Shown: positions 10,618-20,215 of the stretch, in pieces | Numbering within the stretch: position 1 is the stretch's first letter | Layout: each line of letters starts with the position of its first letter | Source: Leishmania infantum JPCM5 | Taxonomy: Eukaryota; Euglenozoa; Kinetoplastea; Trypanosomatida; Trypanosomatidae | Reading direction: 5' to 3' | Assembly: GCF_000002875.2 (NCBI RefSeq) | Contig: NC_009409.2 | Coordinates: 822,913-886,912 of the forward strand | DNA: 64,000 nucleotides | The notes under the pieces: generated by a model | Database searches by the model: none | Seen by the model: only the letters and a program-made list of their open reading frames with translations | Told to the model about the DNA's origin: nothing | Program-made: the position numbers and the translations under genes

Positions 10618-12609
10618 ATGCCGTCCTTCAAGGCGGAGAACATCATCCGCGACAGGCTGGATGCAGCAGAGTTGTCGCTTTCCGGCATGCGCTTGACTTC
10701 GCTCGATGCTTTGGTGCCTCTCCTGGCGAAGATGCCGCGCTTGCGTTGCCTGAACGTGTCGCACAACGAACTCCGTGACCTCCCAATGGACCTGTCATCA
10801 CTGACCAAGCTGGAAGCACTCGACCTCAGCTCCAACCCTCTTGGGGGCGTTCACCGCATTCTGGACGGTCTGCAGTCGCTGCCGCGGCTCACCTCCCTCT
10901 CCGTGACCCTTCCAGCACCGGCGGCGGAGGCGGAGGAGCAGCTGATCATGCGGCTTCCCGCCCTCACCTGCTTAAATGGCACCGCCCTTGCTGATCCGAG
11001 AGAGGAAGTTGAGGAGGGCGGCGCTGTCAACCGTGACATCGATGCTGCCGTTGAGATGGCGTCGGCGGACCGCGCGTACTGGAAGCCGACGGACTCGGCA
11101 GGCATCGAGAGCCTCTTCGCCGATGTCAGCCGCCAAGATGCCTCCACGACGCAGGAGTTCTTTGATTACATGAACCGCATCGTGCAGCACGTCACGTGTT
11201 TGACGGCGGCGGAGGACGACGCGTTCGCGCAGGAGGGCGAAGTGCTCAAGGCGCGGCGCCTCCTCTACGAGTTCTGCTTCGGTGATGTCATACGGAGCGC
11301 ATTCAAGGATGGTCACGACGTTCTCGGCCGACAGCTGCAGACGCTGCTGCGCTACGAGTCGGCCATGATGGATCAGTACGACATGCACTGGCGCCGTATA
11401 CTGCAAGATCGTGATAGCAGGCTGGCGCACATGAAGCGGGACATGCAGGACGCGATGGAAGACATCCGCTCCCTTATCGAGTGCTTCCCAGAAAGTGCGG
11501 CACAGGGTCCGTCGATCGAAGGGGAAAACTCGCGGCGCGAGAGGGAGGAGGCACCGCATGGCGCTGGTTCGGGTGTGCGCGCGTCGCTTGGAGCGACCCC
11601 ACTGACGCGCACGGGGCACACCACCCACATGGACGCGAGCCGGATAGGCGCCTCTCCGCAGCCACTGCCGCCGGCTGGGCTCACGCGGCGATCTCAGCGG
11701 CCGTCTTCAGAGCCCAAAGCACGGAGGTCGAGCTTCACGAAGGTGCTGTCGCTTCGGCAGCTGAAGGAAATCATCGAAGACATCTACACCTCCAAGGTCA
11801 AGTACGACGACAAGTGCAAGCAGAACCAGCTGCCGCGCGAAACGCTGGAGCAGCACATGTACACCTGCCTGAACCAAAAGTATGGGCTGCGGGATATTAT
11901 CCTCGAGTGGGCCACCGCCATCGTGGAGGCCGTGAGGCGCTACGCGCCGGAGGACAACGACGTAGCCGTGTTTGGCAAGATATTGCGCAACGAGATCGAT
12001 GAGGAGTTCCGCTTCGTCCAGCAGCACGTGCGCCAGACGGTGAAGGAGTTGCTGCGCAAGCACATCCAGGCGAAGCGGCCGCTCAGCGGTGTGGTGGAGC
12101 TGAGCAACGCACTTCAGCAGGTGATGCGCGGCACGGTGGCAGAGGGCGCGTGGAGGGAGGTGGTCAACTACATGTACAACGCGGCCGACTCTGCCCTCAT
12201 CACGGCCATCATCCATGAGTACCTCCGCCGCCGGTCCCTGCCAAAGCTGCAGCGAGGCAACAAGGATGATGTGAGGCTGTCGCCGACGGCGGCGCACTCG
12301 CAGCTGCCGTGCAAGGACTTTGTGCGGCTGCTTCTAGACTTCCAGCTGGACGGGCACGTGCGCTTCTTGGAGCCTTACGTGAAGATATTCCGGCGGCACG
12401 ACAAAGACCAGAACGGCATTGTCAACAGATTCGAGTTCGCTTCCATCGTGCGTGAGCTGGACCCGAGCAAGTCGGAGGAGGCAGTGGAGTCCATGGTGGA
12501 GCAGATCGATCCACACGGGAGCCAGCTGATAACCTTCTCTGAGAGCATCACCTTCCTGAACGACGAACTGCTCAAGCTGTCCAATGCCCAGGACGGCACC
12601 CACGAGTAG
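10618..12609 (+). CDS. Leucine-rich repeat / EF-hand protein (663 aa)
   Basis: N-terminal LRRs at about residues 18-130 follow the LxxLxLSxNxL pattern (LRCLNVSHNELRDLP, LEALDLSSNPLGG) and end with an LRR-cap-like LTCLNGTAL. A low-complexity charged linker spans about 295-380. A helical region (385-540, with ILEWATAIVEAVRRYAPED) follows. The C-terminus has one canonical EF-hand loop at 595-606 (DKDQNGIVNRFE, all Ca2+-coordinating positions good) and a degenerate second loop at 631-642 (DPHGSQLITFSE, lacking the position-6 Gly). The protein is probably a calcium-responsive scaffold. Similar LRR plus EF-hand combinations are often flagellar or cytoskeletal, but that is inference. ATG at 10,618 is the first in-frame start. 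Confidence 0.85.
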   Translation: MPSFKAENIIRDRLDAAELSLSGMRLTSLDALVPLLAKMPRLRCLNVSHNELRDLPMDLSSLTKLEALDLSSNPLGGVHRILDGLQSLPRLTSLSVTLPAPAAEAEEQLIMRLPALTCLNGTALADPREEVEEGGAVNRDIDAAVEMASADRAYWKPTDSAGIESLFADVSRQDASTTQEFFDYMNRIVQHVTCLTAAEDDAFAQEGEVLKARRLLYEFCFGDVIRSAFKDGHDVLGRQLQTLLRYESAMMDQYDMHWRRILQDRDSRLAHMKRDMQDAMEDIRSLIECFPESAAQGPSIEGENSRREREEAPHGAGSGVRASLGATPLTRTGHTTHMDASRIGASPQPLPPAGLTRRSQRPSSEPKARRSSFTKVLSLRQLKEIIEDIYTSKVKYDDKCKQNQLPRETLEQHMYTCLNQKYGLRDIILEWATAIVEAVRRYAPEDNDVAVFGKILRNEIDEEFRFVQQHVRQTVKELLRKHIQAKRPLSGVVELSNALQQVMRGTVAEGAWREVVNYMYNAADSALITAIIHEYLRRRSLPKLQRGNKDDVRLSPTAAHSQLPCKDFVRLLLDFQLDGHVRFLEPYVKIFRRHDKDQNGIVNRFEFASIVRELDPSKSEEAVESMVEQIDPHGSQLITFSESITFLNDELLKLSNAQDGTHE

Positions 12610-13604
12610 GAGACATGCCCGATATGCACGTGCATATGCGCGTATGGTGAGCACCTCCTCCGATCTCTCCTTCCTTCCCTGTCTTCCTCGTCTCTCTTTG
12701 TCTCCTCTCCCAACTCTGTACCGGCTTGTACGACGACGGCTGCATCACGCGCCAATGTGATAAAGCGAGAGGCGTGCACATGGGGTTGCTCCCGCGCACT
12801 TCCGTGCGCAACAACCGTGGAAGCCAGATGACTACTTAAGTGGCAGCACACGCGCGCATGCGTGTTGATGTGTAGCGGCGAGGCGGGGATGCAAGGGGGA
12901 GGGGGCGGGTGAGGCTCGCTGCGCAGGATCTACCTCCCCCCTCCCCCAAGCCCCGCGCCTCTCTAGCGCCGTCGTTCTCCCAACACGAGAAGAGCGACGT
13001 CTCCATGTCGGTGTGTCTGGGCTGTGCAGGCGATGAGGCGCACTCGGTGCTGCCAGCGCGTGGCTACCGCACCCGCAGCAACGGTGCTACTGCTCCTCTT
13101 GCCTCTTTCTCCCTCCCCTCTCACTCTCTCTACCGCTCACCTGCGATGTTGTCTATTCCTTTTCTCTGCCCGCTTCACGCGGCCGTGCCGTGGCACCGCC
13201 GTTGGTGCACTGGCACTCACCTCTTTTTGCCTCGCACATTCTCATGGGCCGAGTGCGCCGAAGCACGATAACAACGCGGTAGTGTGCGACTACTGCACAA
13301 GTGCTGCAGGCAACGAAGGATAGCGTGCGAGGGAAGATTGTTCACCGGGAGGCTTGCGCGCTTGGCTCTCTCTCTTCGTCTCTGTGTGTCTCTGTGTGCA
13401 TCTCTGTGCGAAGCCGAGACTCTCCTTGGACCGCCCACCCACTCATTGCACGGCTGCGCTTCACACCTGCTACGCGGGGTTACGCATAACTCCTCTGCGC
13501 TGCGTGTGCGTGCGTGTGTGCGCCTCTCTCGCGATTCGCCACTTTTTGTTTCCTCGCACTCACCTTCCCCTTTGGCGGCCCATCTCGTTGCACTGTTGAC
13601 CCTC
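12610..13604. other. Intergenic spacer
   Basis: About 1 kb with CT-rich tracts near 13,095-13,140 and 13,520-13,590. The reading frame of the next gene stays open upstream of its ATG but without protein-like composition. No separate gene seen. Confidence 0.6.
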
Positions 13605-15338
13605 ATGTCTGTCCCTGACGACTTCAGCAGCCTCCCTCCTGTGGTGAGTGTGAGCACCAACGTGGCGGTGCTGACACCGCCTTCGGCGCGCTATGCCCTC
13701 ACCACGGGCGAGCTGGCGGAGTGCTTTCTCAGCGCACGACGCAGCAGCATCCACACACAGCCGCCGCCTTCAGACGCCAAGGCAATACAAAAGGCGCAGG
13801 AGCGCCTCGACTCCTTCCACTCTTCCCAGATCAACCCGTTCCTCTACGGCTACATGTACCCGGACCAGGACATTCCTGAGTCAGTGCTGAGCAGCATTCG
13901 AAAACTTTGCGTCAACGCTAGCGGTGCCTGGGCGGCGCGGTGCCAGCGACTCGCCTTTGACGTGCTCACAACGGAGCTGCAGGCGAAGGCGTCCAACGTT
14001 ATTCCGCGCACAAACCACGACGACCCGATCGGACTGGCGCAGCTGCGCCGTGTCCTGCCCACGCTCAAGTACGTGCCGAAAATGAGCGTGACGAACCCGC
14101 ACTCTCGGTTTGTGGGCAACTGCGTCGACGACATCGCTGAGAACGCGCAGGCGTTCACTGCGACGGTCACCGTGCAGAACAACGGCTCGCATCCTTTCAC
14201 GGTCTCGATCGCGCAGACGCAGACTGTCATTGACGGCGTGCGGGCGGAAGACAAGTTCATGGAGGCGAAGCTGGAGAAGGCGGAGCTGCACCGTGGGGAG
14301 TCCGTGGACGTGCGCCTTGTTATGCAACAGCCCCCGCACGCTGTGTTGTGGGAGTATGAGCAGGTGTTGGTGCTCTCCGTGAACGGCATCCTCAAGTACT
14401 TTGTGACCTTCGCGGTCATTTCGCCGAAGCAGGACCTGTTCAAGCAGTGTCTACCAGGGTGCCTTCCACTGACGGTGCTGGAGTCCCCCCTCGGGGAGTA
14501 CACTGCCCCTCTCATGCTGCAGGTGTTGAAGCACGCGTTCATTCGGCAGCAGGGGTACACCAGCCCCGCCGTTGTGCATCTGCTTCTTGGCAAGGCCGTC
14601 AACTACCGTACCCACAATGAGCTCGTCATGTCAGAGACGATGCGCCTGACGAAGGCGCTGAGCGATCAGATGAACATGGCCGCGACAATCTCCAGCTATT
14701 GGGCCTCGCTGCCAGACGCCAAGAAGGCGCCGCTTTCGCGCCAGTACCAGCCGCCGGTGTCCTCTGCACAGCCAGCGCGCTACGCCCCAGGCTCAGATAA
14801 GCTGGGCTCATCCAACGTCGCTACTGCCGAGGCCCTCTTCCCCAACAGCGCGACGCGCTTGCCAGAGGTGCTGCAGCGGTCACCGCCAGCGGTCATCATG
14901 GGGGCCATCCTCATCTGGCTGGCGCAGATGGACATCGCGGTCTTCGACTCGTCCTTCTTCAACTGCGACCCCGTCGGATACATGCAGGGCATGCCGCCGT
15001 ACCTTCGCGGCATCCTGCTCTGGATACTTGACCTGTGCTGCGGCCTTCTGGTGAACCAGGAGGTGAATGGGGTGAACGAGCGGGTGCTGGCCTTGACGTT
15101 TGCGGCTGTACTCATGCGGCGCAACGTTCCGCAGTACGACGTAGAGGAGACAGAGGCTTTCTCTGACGCGCAAGCTGTCTTTGGCTCCCCTAACAGTGGT
15201 GGCGGTGCTGGTGGCAGCGGCAGCACAGCCACTACCGTATCCTTCTCCACGGAGGTAGCCTTTCATCAGAACGCCGTGACTGCGATACTGCACTGGATTT
15301 CCATCTACCGCGTCAAGTATGCGAAGAAGATGAAGTAG
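13605..15338 (+). CDS. ASH-RhoGAP-like protein resembling the C-terminal half of OCRL/INPP5B
   Basis: 577 residues from ATG 13,605, the first plausible Met (MSVPDDFSSLPP); the frame is open further upstream but starts with non-ATG codons in a CT-rich 5' region. Residues about 182-270 read as an immunoglobulin-like ASH domain (VTVQNNGSHPFTVSI..., LHRGESVDVRLVM, ending LKYFVTFAVI). Residues about 285-560 resemble the catalytically inactive RhoGAP domain that follows ASH in OCRL/INPP5B. The key segments are RSPPAVIMGAILIWL matching the helix that in OCRL reads HSVAEALLIFL, and VNERVLALTFAAVLMRR matching the terminal RhoGAP helix. No 5-phosphatase domain is present. In other eukaryotes this module binds Rab GTPases and adaptor peptides, so a membrane-traffic or basal-body role is possible. 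Recognition is by eye. Confidence 0.65.
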   Translation: MSVPDDFSSLPPVVSVSTNVAVLTPPSARYALTTGELAECFLSARRSSIHTQPPPSDAKAIQKAQERLDSFHSSQINPFLYGYMYPDQDIPESVLSSIRKLCVNASGAWAARCQRLAFDVLTTELQAKASNVIPRTNHDDPIGLAQLRRVLPTLKYVPKMSVTNPHSRFVGNCVDDIAENAQAFTATVTVQNNGSHPFTVSIAQTQTVIDGVRAEDKFMEAKLEKAELHRGESVDVRLVMQQPPHAVLWEYEQVLVLSVNGILKYFVTFAVISPKQDLFKQCLPGCLPLTVLESPLGEYTAPLMLQVLKHAFIRQQGYTSPAVVHLLLGKAVNYRTHNELVMSETMRLTKALSDQMNMAATISSYWASLPDAKKAPLSRQYQPPVSSAQPARYAPGSDKLGSSNVATAEALFPNSATRLPEVLQRSPPAVIMGAILIWLAQMDIAVFDSSFFNCDPVGYMQGMPPYLRGILLWILDLCCGLLVNQEVNGVNERVLALTFAAVLMRRNVPQYDVEETEAFSDAQAVFGSPNSGGGAGGSGSTATTVSFSTEVAFHQNAVTAILHWISIYRVKYAKKMK

Positions 15339-16305
15339 CAGAGGAGGGAACAGAGCGTCGTGGGGGTGGGGCGCGGGGGTGACCGCGAGGCGGTGAGACG
15401 GTGAAGGTGGCGATGGGGCTCGCGGTTACAGCTCTGTGGGGGAGGACACCTGCTCTCCGGGCTGAGTTTCTGACAATGCAGTGCGTAACAACGCATGTGT
15501 GTGGACACAGCTGGTTCAGGACGTACGTGCCCTCTCCTCGATCCTCTCCCGTTCATGGCTCCCTTTTCTCCTTTCTCTTCTGCCTTTGCTTCCACAACTA
15601 TCATCAGGAGCAACACCAACGGTTTGACGGGCATGTAGGAAGCGCATAGGGGAAAGGTGACGTACATCGTTGGAGGAGATATGGGCGTGTCTTCTCAGGC
15701 CTGTGTATATCGTTGGAGTTCTCTTGCTCTTTTGCTTCCCTTGTGACCTTTCATCATCTCCACTCTTTATCGAAATTCTACTCTTCGGCGATGTGCTGCG
15801 TGGACTCGCACCGCGGCAGGCAGACGTCCAACGCCGATCGCATCTGCTGGTTCGTGTCTTCATCGCATCTTGGTTTGTGGTGGTGCACAGTGGCGTTGAG
15901 AGCCACTAGCGGTCGGTGCATCCGCTGTGTCTATCTCCCACTCTCCGCTCACCCCTTTGCACCACTCTTTTCTCCCTCTTTTCATCCCTCTGTTTCCCTC
16001 TCTCCCTCTCTTTCACGCGCCTTCTTGGTCTCGCTCTACCTCTGCTGCTGCTGATGCTGCTACTTTCCAATGTGGCCCGTGACGGATGCGGCTTCTACTC
16101 CTGCTGCGTCACACTCTCTCTGCCTGTGCATGGTGCCTTTGCGTGTGCGCGTGCCCACTAAAGTCTGGATTCCATTGTTTTCTCTCTTCGTGGCGACAGC
16201 AGTCGCAGCGCCCGCTATCCGCCCACTATTTCCCGCTGTTGTCTCTGTTGTGTTCATCTCACTTCTGCCACCGGCGTTGAGCGCCGTGCTTTCTGTGTGC
16301 TGTTC
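15339..16305. other. Intergenic spacer
   Basis: Pyrimidine-rich around 15,940-16,050; likely acceptor AG sites follow at 16,162 to 16,205. No gene or repeat recognised. Confidence 0.6.
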
Positions 16306-16743
16306 ATGGAGGCCGCCGCCACACCCGAAGCGCATCCCGTTGCGCCGGCTCTGAGCAAGGTGCACCCCGCCGCACGCTGGGTAGCTGGTCTCTTCTCACC
16401 CATGTCGCTTCGGGATCAGGGGTATTGCGCAGACATGTTCCAGTGCATTTTGTGGGGGTCACTGGCCGTCTCCTTTCCGATCGCGTACTGGATGGGCTGC
16501 GTGCTCGTCACTGTCATCGGTGTGTGCGCGGCGACGGTGGTGTGTCTCGTGCTCTTTGTCCCGAACTGGTATCAGCACCCAGACCCGGCTCTCAAGTACG
16601 CGGATGACACGGAGGTGTACGACTACTACCAGCAGTACGAGGCGGCGAAGAAGGCGGCACGTGAGGCGTCAGCGCCGTCCAAGAAGACGGCAGACGCTTC
16701 TCCAGCCTTGCCAAAAGCCAAGCCGCGGGCTGCGACCGCATGA
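16306..16743 (+). CDS. Probable signal peptidase complex subunit 1 (SPC12 family)
   Basis: 145 residues from ATG 16,306 (TTCATGGAGG). The central part aligns well by eye with SPC1/SPCS1. It has a Q-x-x-A-[DE]-x-[FM]-FQ-like segment (QGYCADMFQCIL), two adjacent membrane helices (about 46-64 and 67-86), and then the family's P-x-W-x-x-x-x-P pattern (VPNWYQHPDPALKY). A charged Ala/Lys-rich tail follows and is longer than usual. SPC1 is a small non-catalytic ER membrane subunit that modulates which segments signal peptidase can cut. A small unrelated two-TM protein is the alternative. Confidence 0.6.
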   Translation: MEAAATPEAHPVAPALSKVHPAARWVAGLFSPMSLRDQGYCADMFQCILWGSLAVSFPIAYWMGCVLVTVIGVCAATVVCLVLFVPNWYQHPDPALKYADDTEVYDYYQQYEAAKKAAREASAPSKKTADASPALPKAKPRAATA

Positions 16744-17701
16744 AGAACAGGCGGTGGGACAGTGGCGACCGAAGTGGGCCTGTGCGCATGTGTGCTGACC
16801 GAGACACGAAGAAGCCTCGCCGAGTGGCGCGCGAGGAGACGAAGCAGGTCAGCTGGTTCGAACGGAGGCAAGCAGTCGAGGCATGCGGCTCTCTGCGAAG
16901 GTGCTGTGCTGTGTGCTCTGCGATGATTGTTGTGATGCGAGTGGCGTATCGTCGGCGTGGCATGTCACCATTGGGTGTGCGCTATACCGTCCTCCTTCCC
17001 TCGCTCGTACGTACGGACGCTGCGACCCGCCGCCCATCCTCGTCCCTGTCGGCTCGTTCTAGTGCGCACCTTCTCTCTTCTGGCGTGTGCGGAAACGTAT
17101 GCTGTTGCAACTGTGGCGTGTCTTTTTGTCCCCTCCTCCATCGCCGAGTGCCGTTCACTTCTGCTGGCGGGACCGAGTTGATAAAAGAGGTGAGAGGAGC
17201 AGCAGAACCGACAGAGTGCGGCTGCCGCCACGATCACAGGTTGAGAGCGGGCGGTGCGTAAGTTGATGACAGAGGCCAGTGGGGCTGCACACGCGTCAGT
17301 CGCATCGCGACTCGCTCTGTCTTCAAGGGTCTGTTTGTGAGTACGTGTTTTCATGACCCTGATGGACGTGACATTCTTCGCATGCGCTCTCGCACATACG
17401 CTGCCCTCGCTCCCCCGCGCCGCGTGGGCGCCTCCTCAAAGCCTCACCGACCCCGCCACTCCTCGTCTTCTTCGTGCCTTTGCCGCTTCCTTTCTCTCTC
17501 CCTTCGGCTCTTCACACGCTTACCCACCTCGCTATTGTCAGTGCAGGTGCGACACTCAACGTACTGTGGCTCGCGACGGGACTGGCGGCAGATGAAAGGG
17601 GACGGGAAGCCGAAAAAGGATTGGTGCGCTTCTCTCTTTCAATCGCCTCCGCTCCAATTTCAGGCTTCGCTCCTTCACACCTGCTGTGCTTGTTGGAGCG
17701 C
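16744..17701. other. Intergenic spacer
   Basis: About 1 kb with no gene recognised. Pyrimidine-rich at 17,460-17,530. The frame of the MORN-VPS9 gene is open upstream of 17,702 but starts with GTG and looks non-coding. Confidence 0.6.
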
Positions 17702-20215
17702 ATGCGGACGTCTCCGCGAGACGGCGCTACGGCGGCGGCCGCGACATCCTTGGCGAGCAGCATCAGCCATCACCTCTCCTTGGAATTTGGCGACTCGTAC
17801 GAAGGCGCTGTTGAGGTAAAGCATGGCGTAGCCATTCCCCATGGACGTGGTGTTTGGCGCTCTGGGGACGGCCAAGTGCGGTACGAGGGCCACTTTGTGC
17901 AGCGCTGGCGTGACGGCTACGGACGCCTGTGCACACCGACGTTCACACTGTGGGCGCGGTGGCGGATGGATCGGCCTGACCTCTCCTCCTCTATTCGTGT
18001 CGACTATCCGAACGGGGATCGCTACTGCGGTTTTGTGGAGCTGAAAGTGAAGCAGCCACCCTCCGCACAGACCCGCTCCAAGTTCAGCGCCTGGGCCGCC
18101 TCTGTGGAGCCGTCGCGGCACCGCTGGGGTGAGCTGGTGACGTCCAGCGGCGATCGCTACGTTGGGGAGTGGGCGGAGAATGAGCGCGAGGGCTTCGGGT
18201 GCTACGTGTGGGCCAGCGGGAGCCGGTACATTGGTCGGTTCCGCCGCGGCCAGTTCCACGACACTGGTACTCTTTTCATATTTCCTGCCGAAGTGGAGGG
18301 GTGCCTCTCTCGCTTGTGCAGCGATGGTGGATGGAGTTGCGGGAGCGGCGATGGCAAGGCACTCGCTGAGCGTCACGCACCATGCGGGGCGGCTCGATGG
18401 CCTCCGGCGTCGCGACCGGGATGGGATGGCGTCGTGCTGGATGTGGTGTGGCGTGATGGCAAATGCAACGGTGAGGGGCACGTTACGCTGCCGTCTGGCG
18501 TTCGAATATCCGCCGACTGGCGCAACGCCTGCAGCCCCGTAGATGGAGAGCTCGTGCTGCCGAGTCTCACTCCACAGGCCCGCATGGACACGGAGGTGTA
18601 CGAGTGGCGCGAGAGCTTCCAGTGGGAGTCGCTGCTGAGCAACGCCGATGCCAAGGCGCGCCGCGTCACTTATGAGAAGGCTGACATATCTCGTGCAGAC
18701 ATCAAGCAGTCCAACTCCACAGAGTACGTGCGCAGCTGCGTGCTTGAACTGCTCAACGCTCACAAGGTCGCCAAGACGGCTTTGCATGTGTTCCGGCGCT
18801 GCTTCTACTGCCTGTATGGTACTTGCGGTGTAGACACGGAAGTGGGTGCTGGTGGTCACGGCAACCCACTGGGGTGGTGCACGCTGCGTAACGCGTACGG
18901 CGGCTGCATCCACCCAGCGGAGGGGCGGCGCATCAGCGCTGCGGACCTTGACCTGGCTTTGCGTGATATTGCGTCGCTGGCGCGCTCGATGGTGCGCTGG
19001 GTGCTGGACATGGTAGGGCCGGAGCAGCAGTTGAAGGTGCTCGACTATGGAGGGGAGGCTCTGGTGGGCCGCTGGGTGGCAGACCGCGTCTTTCAGCACT
19101 GCTATCCCGTCTTGCTAAACCTGTACAGCCAGGTGTACCGCGCGGAGGAGACGGCGCTGGCGGCGTCTGTAGCGCGGCTGCGCGATGCCGTCACACTCGA
19201 CGACATCGGCGTTGTCTTTGCCCGCCAAAGCGAGAGTCAGGAGAAGCTCTTCGACCCGTACACGGACGCGGTGCACTGTGTAGAGAAGCTGAACAACGAG
19301 GCGCAGACTCTCACGCAGCTGCTCAAGGTGTTGGTGCAATGGTCCCGCGAGATCGACCTCTCCACGCGCCTCACGCAGGCGTGCACCGATGGACGGCAGA
19401 AGCCTGCGAGGAGCACCTCCGGCTCCGCCGATGATCTGCTGCCTATTCATCAGTATGTGCTGAGCCAGTCTCGCTGCGGACGACTCTACGCCGTCACCAA
19501 ATTGCTGTCCGACTTTGCAGCCGAGCCGCTGTTTATGGAGTCCACCTCGCAGGAGGCGTTCGGAGTCACGACACTGCAGGTGTGCGTGCTGACCCTGCTT
19601 CGCCTGCACCCGTGGGAGAGGGACGCGTCGAACATTCTCGTACCGTTTTCTGTGGCGCTGGACGGCGTACGAGAGGCGGTGCAGCGGCGGGCGGCACTCG
19701 CAGTGTGGGTCCATGACGCCTGCAGTGGTGCTTCTTTCCCGGCGTCGACAGATGCGCCGACCTTGGATGTGGTGGAGCGAGTGATGAGCCGCTACGTGGC
19801 GCTGTGGGTTCCTCGCATGGTTGGCTGGATGGGCGAACACGCAAACGCCACCTCCGACCCTCAACCGGTCGACAATGGCGAGTTCACGCAGGAAGAGCTC
19901 TCCCTCCTGTACCTTGGACCGCCTATCGCTGACGGCGAGGAGGCGCTCTGCTTCTGCTGTTGGCTATACGCCAGCGCTCTTTTAGATTCGGTGCACATGC
20001 GGCTTCTCCTCGGGCCCCATACCGTGCCGCACCGCCTCAGTCGTGCCGAGGACGTGGCAGAGGCGTGTACACAGCTGCGGGGGTGGGCTGCAGGTGCAGG
20101 CGCCGCTGCGCCAATGCAGTTGCAGGTCAAAGCAGCCGCTTCTTCACCGCCGGTTGTGCCAAGCCGTCTGCTGAGCCTGGAGAGCCACCTCACCGAGCTT
20201 CTCCACGAATTTTAG
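17702..20215 (+). CDS. MORN-repeat / VPS9-domain protein (alsin-like Rab GEF candidate)
   Basis: 837 residues from ATG 17,702, the first in-frame ATG. The N-terminal third has several MORN motifs (Y-x-G-x-[FW]-x-x-[GR] with GxG turns), for example RYEGHFVQRWRDGYGRL, DRYVGEWAENEREGFG and SRYIGRFRRGQFHDTG, within about residues 28-210. The C-terminal half contains a VPS9-type segment. This is LFDPYTDAVHCVEKLN followed about 60 residues later by ADDLLPIHQYVLSQS (near residue 576), which matches the conserved DDLLP core of VPS9 exchange factors for Rab5-like GTPases. MORN plus VPS9 is the arrangement of alsin and of plant/protist relatives, so a role in endosomal Rab activation at a membrane or cytoskeletal site is likely. 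The remainder, including a Cys-containing stretch at 850-880 nt before the end, is unrecognised. Confidence 0.7.
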   Translation: MRTSPRDGATAAAATSLASSISHHLSLEFGDSYEGAVEVKHGVAIPHGRGVWRSGDGQVRYEGHFVQRWRDGYGRLCTPTFTLWARWRMDRPDLSSSIRVDYPNGDRYCGFVELKVKQPPSAQTRSKFSAWAASVEPSRHRWGELVTSSGDRYVGEWAENEREGFGCYVWASGSRYIGRFRRGQFHDTGTLFIFPAEVEGCLSRLCSDGGWSCGSGDGKALAERHAPCGAARWPPASRPGWDGVVLDVVWRDGKCNGEGHVTLPSGVRISADWRNACSPVDGELVLPSLTPQARMDTEVYEWRESFQWESLLSNADAKARRVTYEKADISRADIKQSNSTEYVRSCVLELLNAHKVAKTALHVFRRCFYCLYGTCGVDTEVGAGGHGNPLGWCTLRNAYGGCIHPAEGRRISAADLDLALRDIASLARSMVRWVLDMVGPEQQLKVLDYGGEALVGRWVADRVFQHCYPVLLNLYSQVYRAEETALAASVARLRDAVTLDDIGVVFARQSESQEKLFDPYTDAVHCVEKLNNEAQTLTQLLKVLVQWSREIDLSTRLTQACTDGRQKPARSTSGSADDLLPIHQYVLSQSRCGRLYAVTKLLSDFAAEPLFMESTSQEAFGVTTLQVCVLTLLRLHPWERDASNILVPFSVALDGVREAVQRRAALAVWVHDACSGASFPASTDAPTLDVVERVMSRYVALWVPRMVGWMGEHANATSDPQPVDNGEFTQEELSLLYLGPPIADGEEALCFCCWLYASALLDSVHMRLLLGPHTVPHRLSRAEDVAEACTQLRGWAAGAGAAAPMQLQVKAAASSPPVVPSRLLSLESHLTELLHEF

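Noticed and set aside
13284..13604. N-terminal extension of the ASH-RhoGAP frame
   Set aside because: Begins at a non-ATG codon, is Leu/Cys/Ser-rich spacer translation, and a good ATG follows at 13,605.
17675..19099. Long minus-strand open frame (474 codons) opposite the MORN-VPS9 gene
   Set aside because: Arg/His-rich shadow typical of GC-rich coding DNA; the sense frame has clear MORN and VPS9 features.
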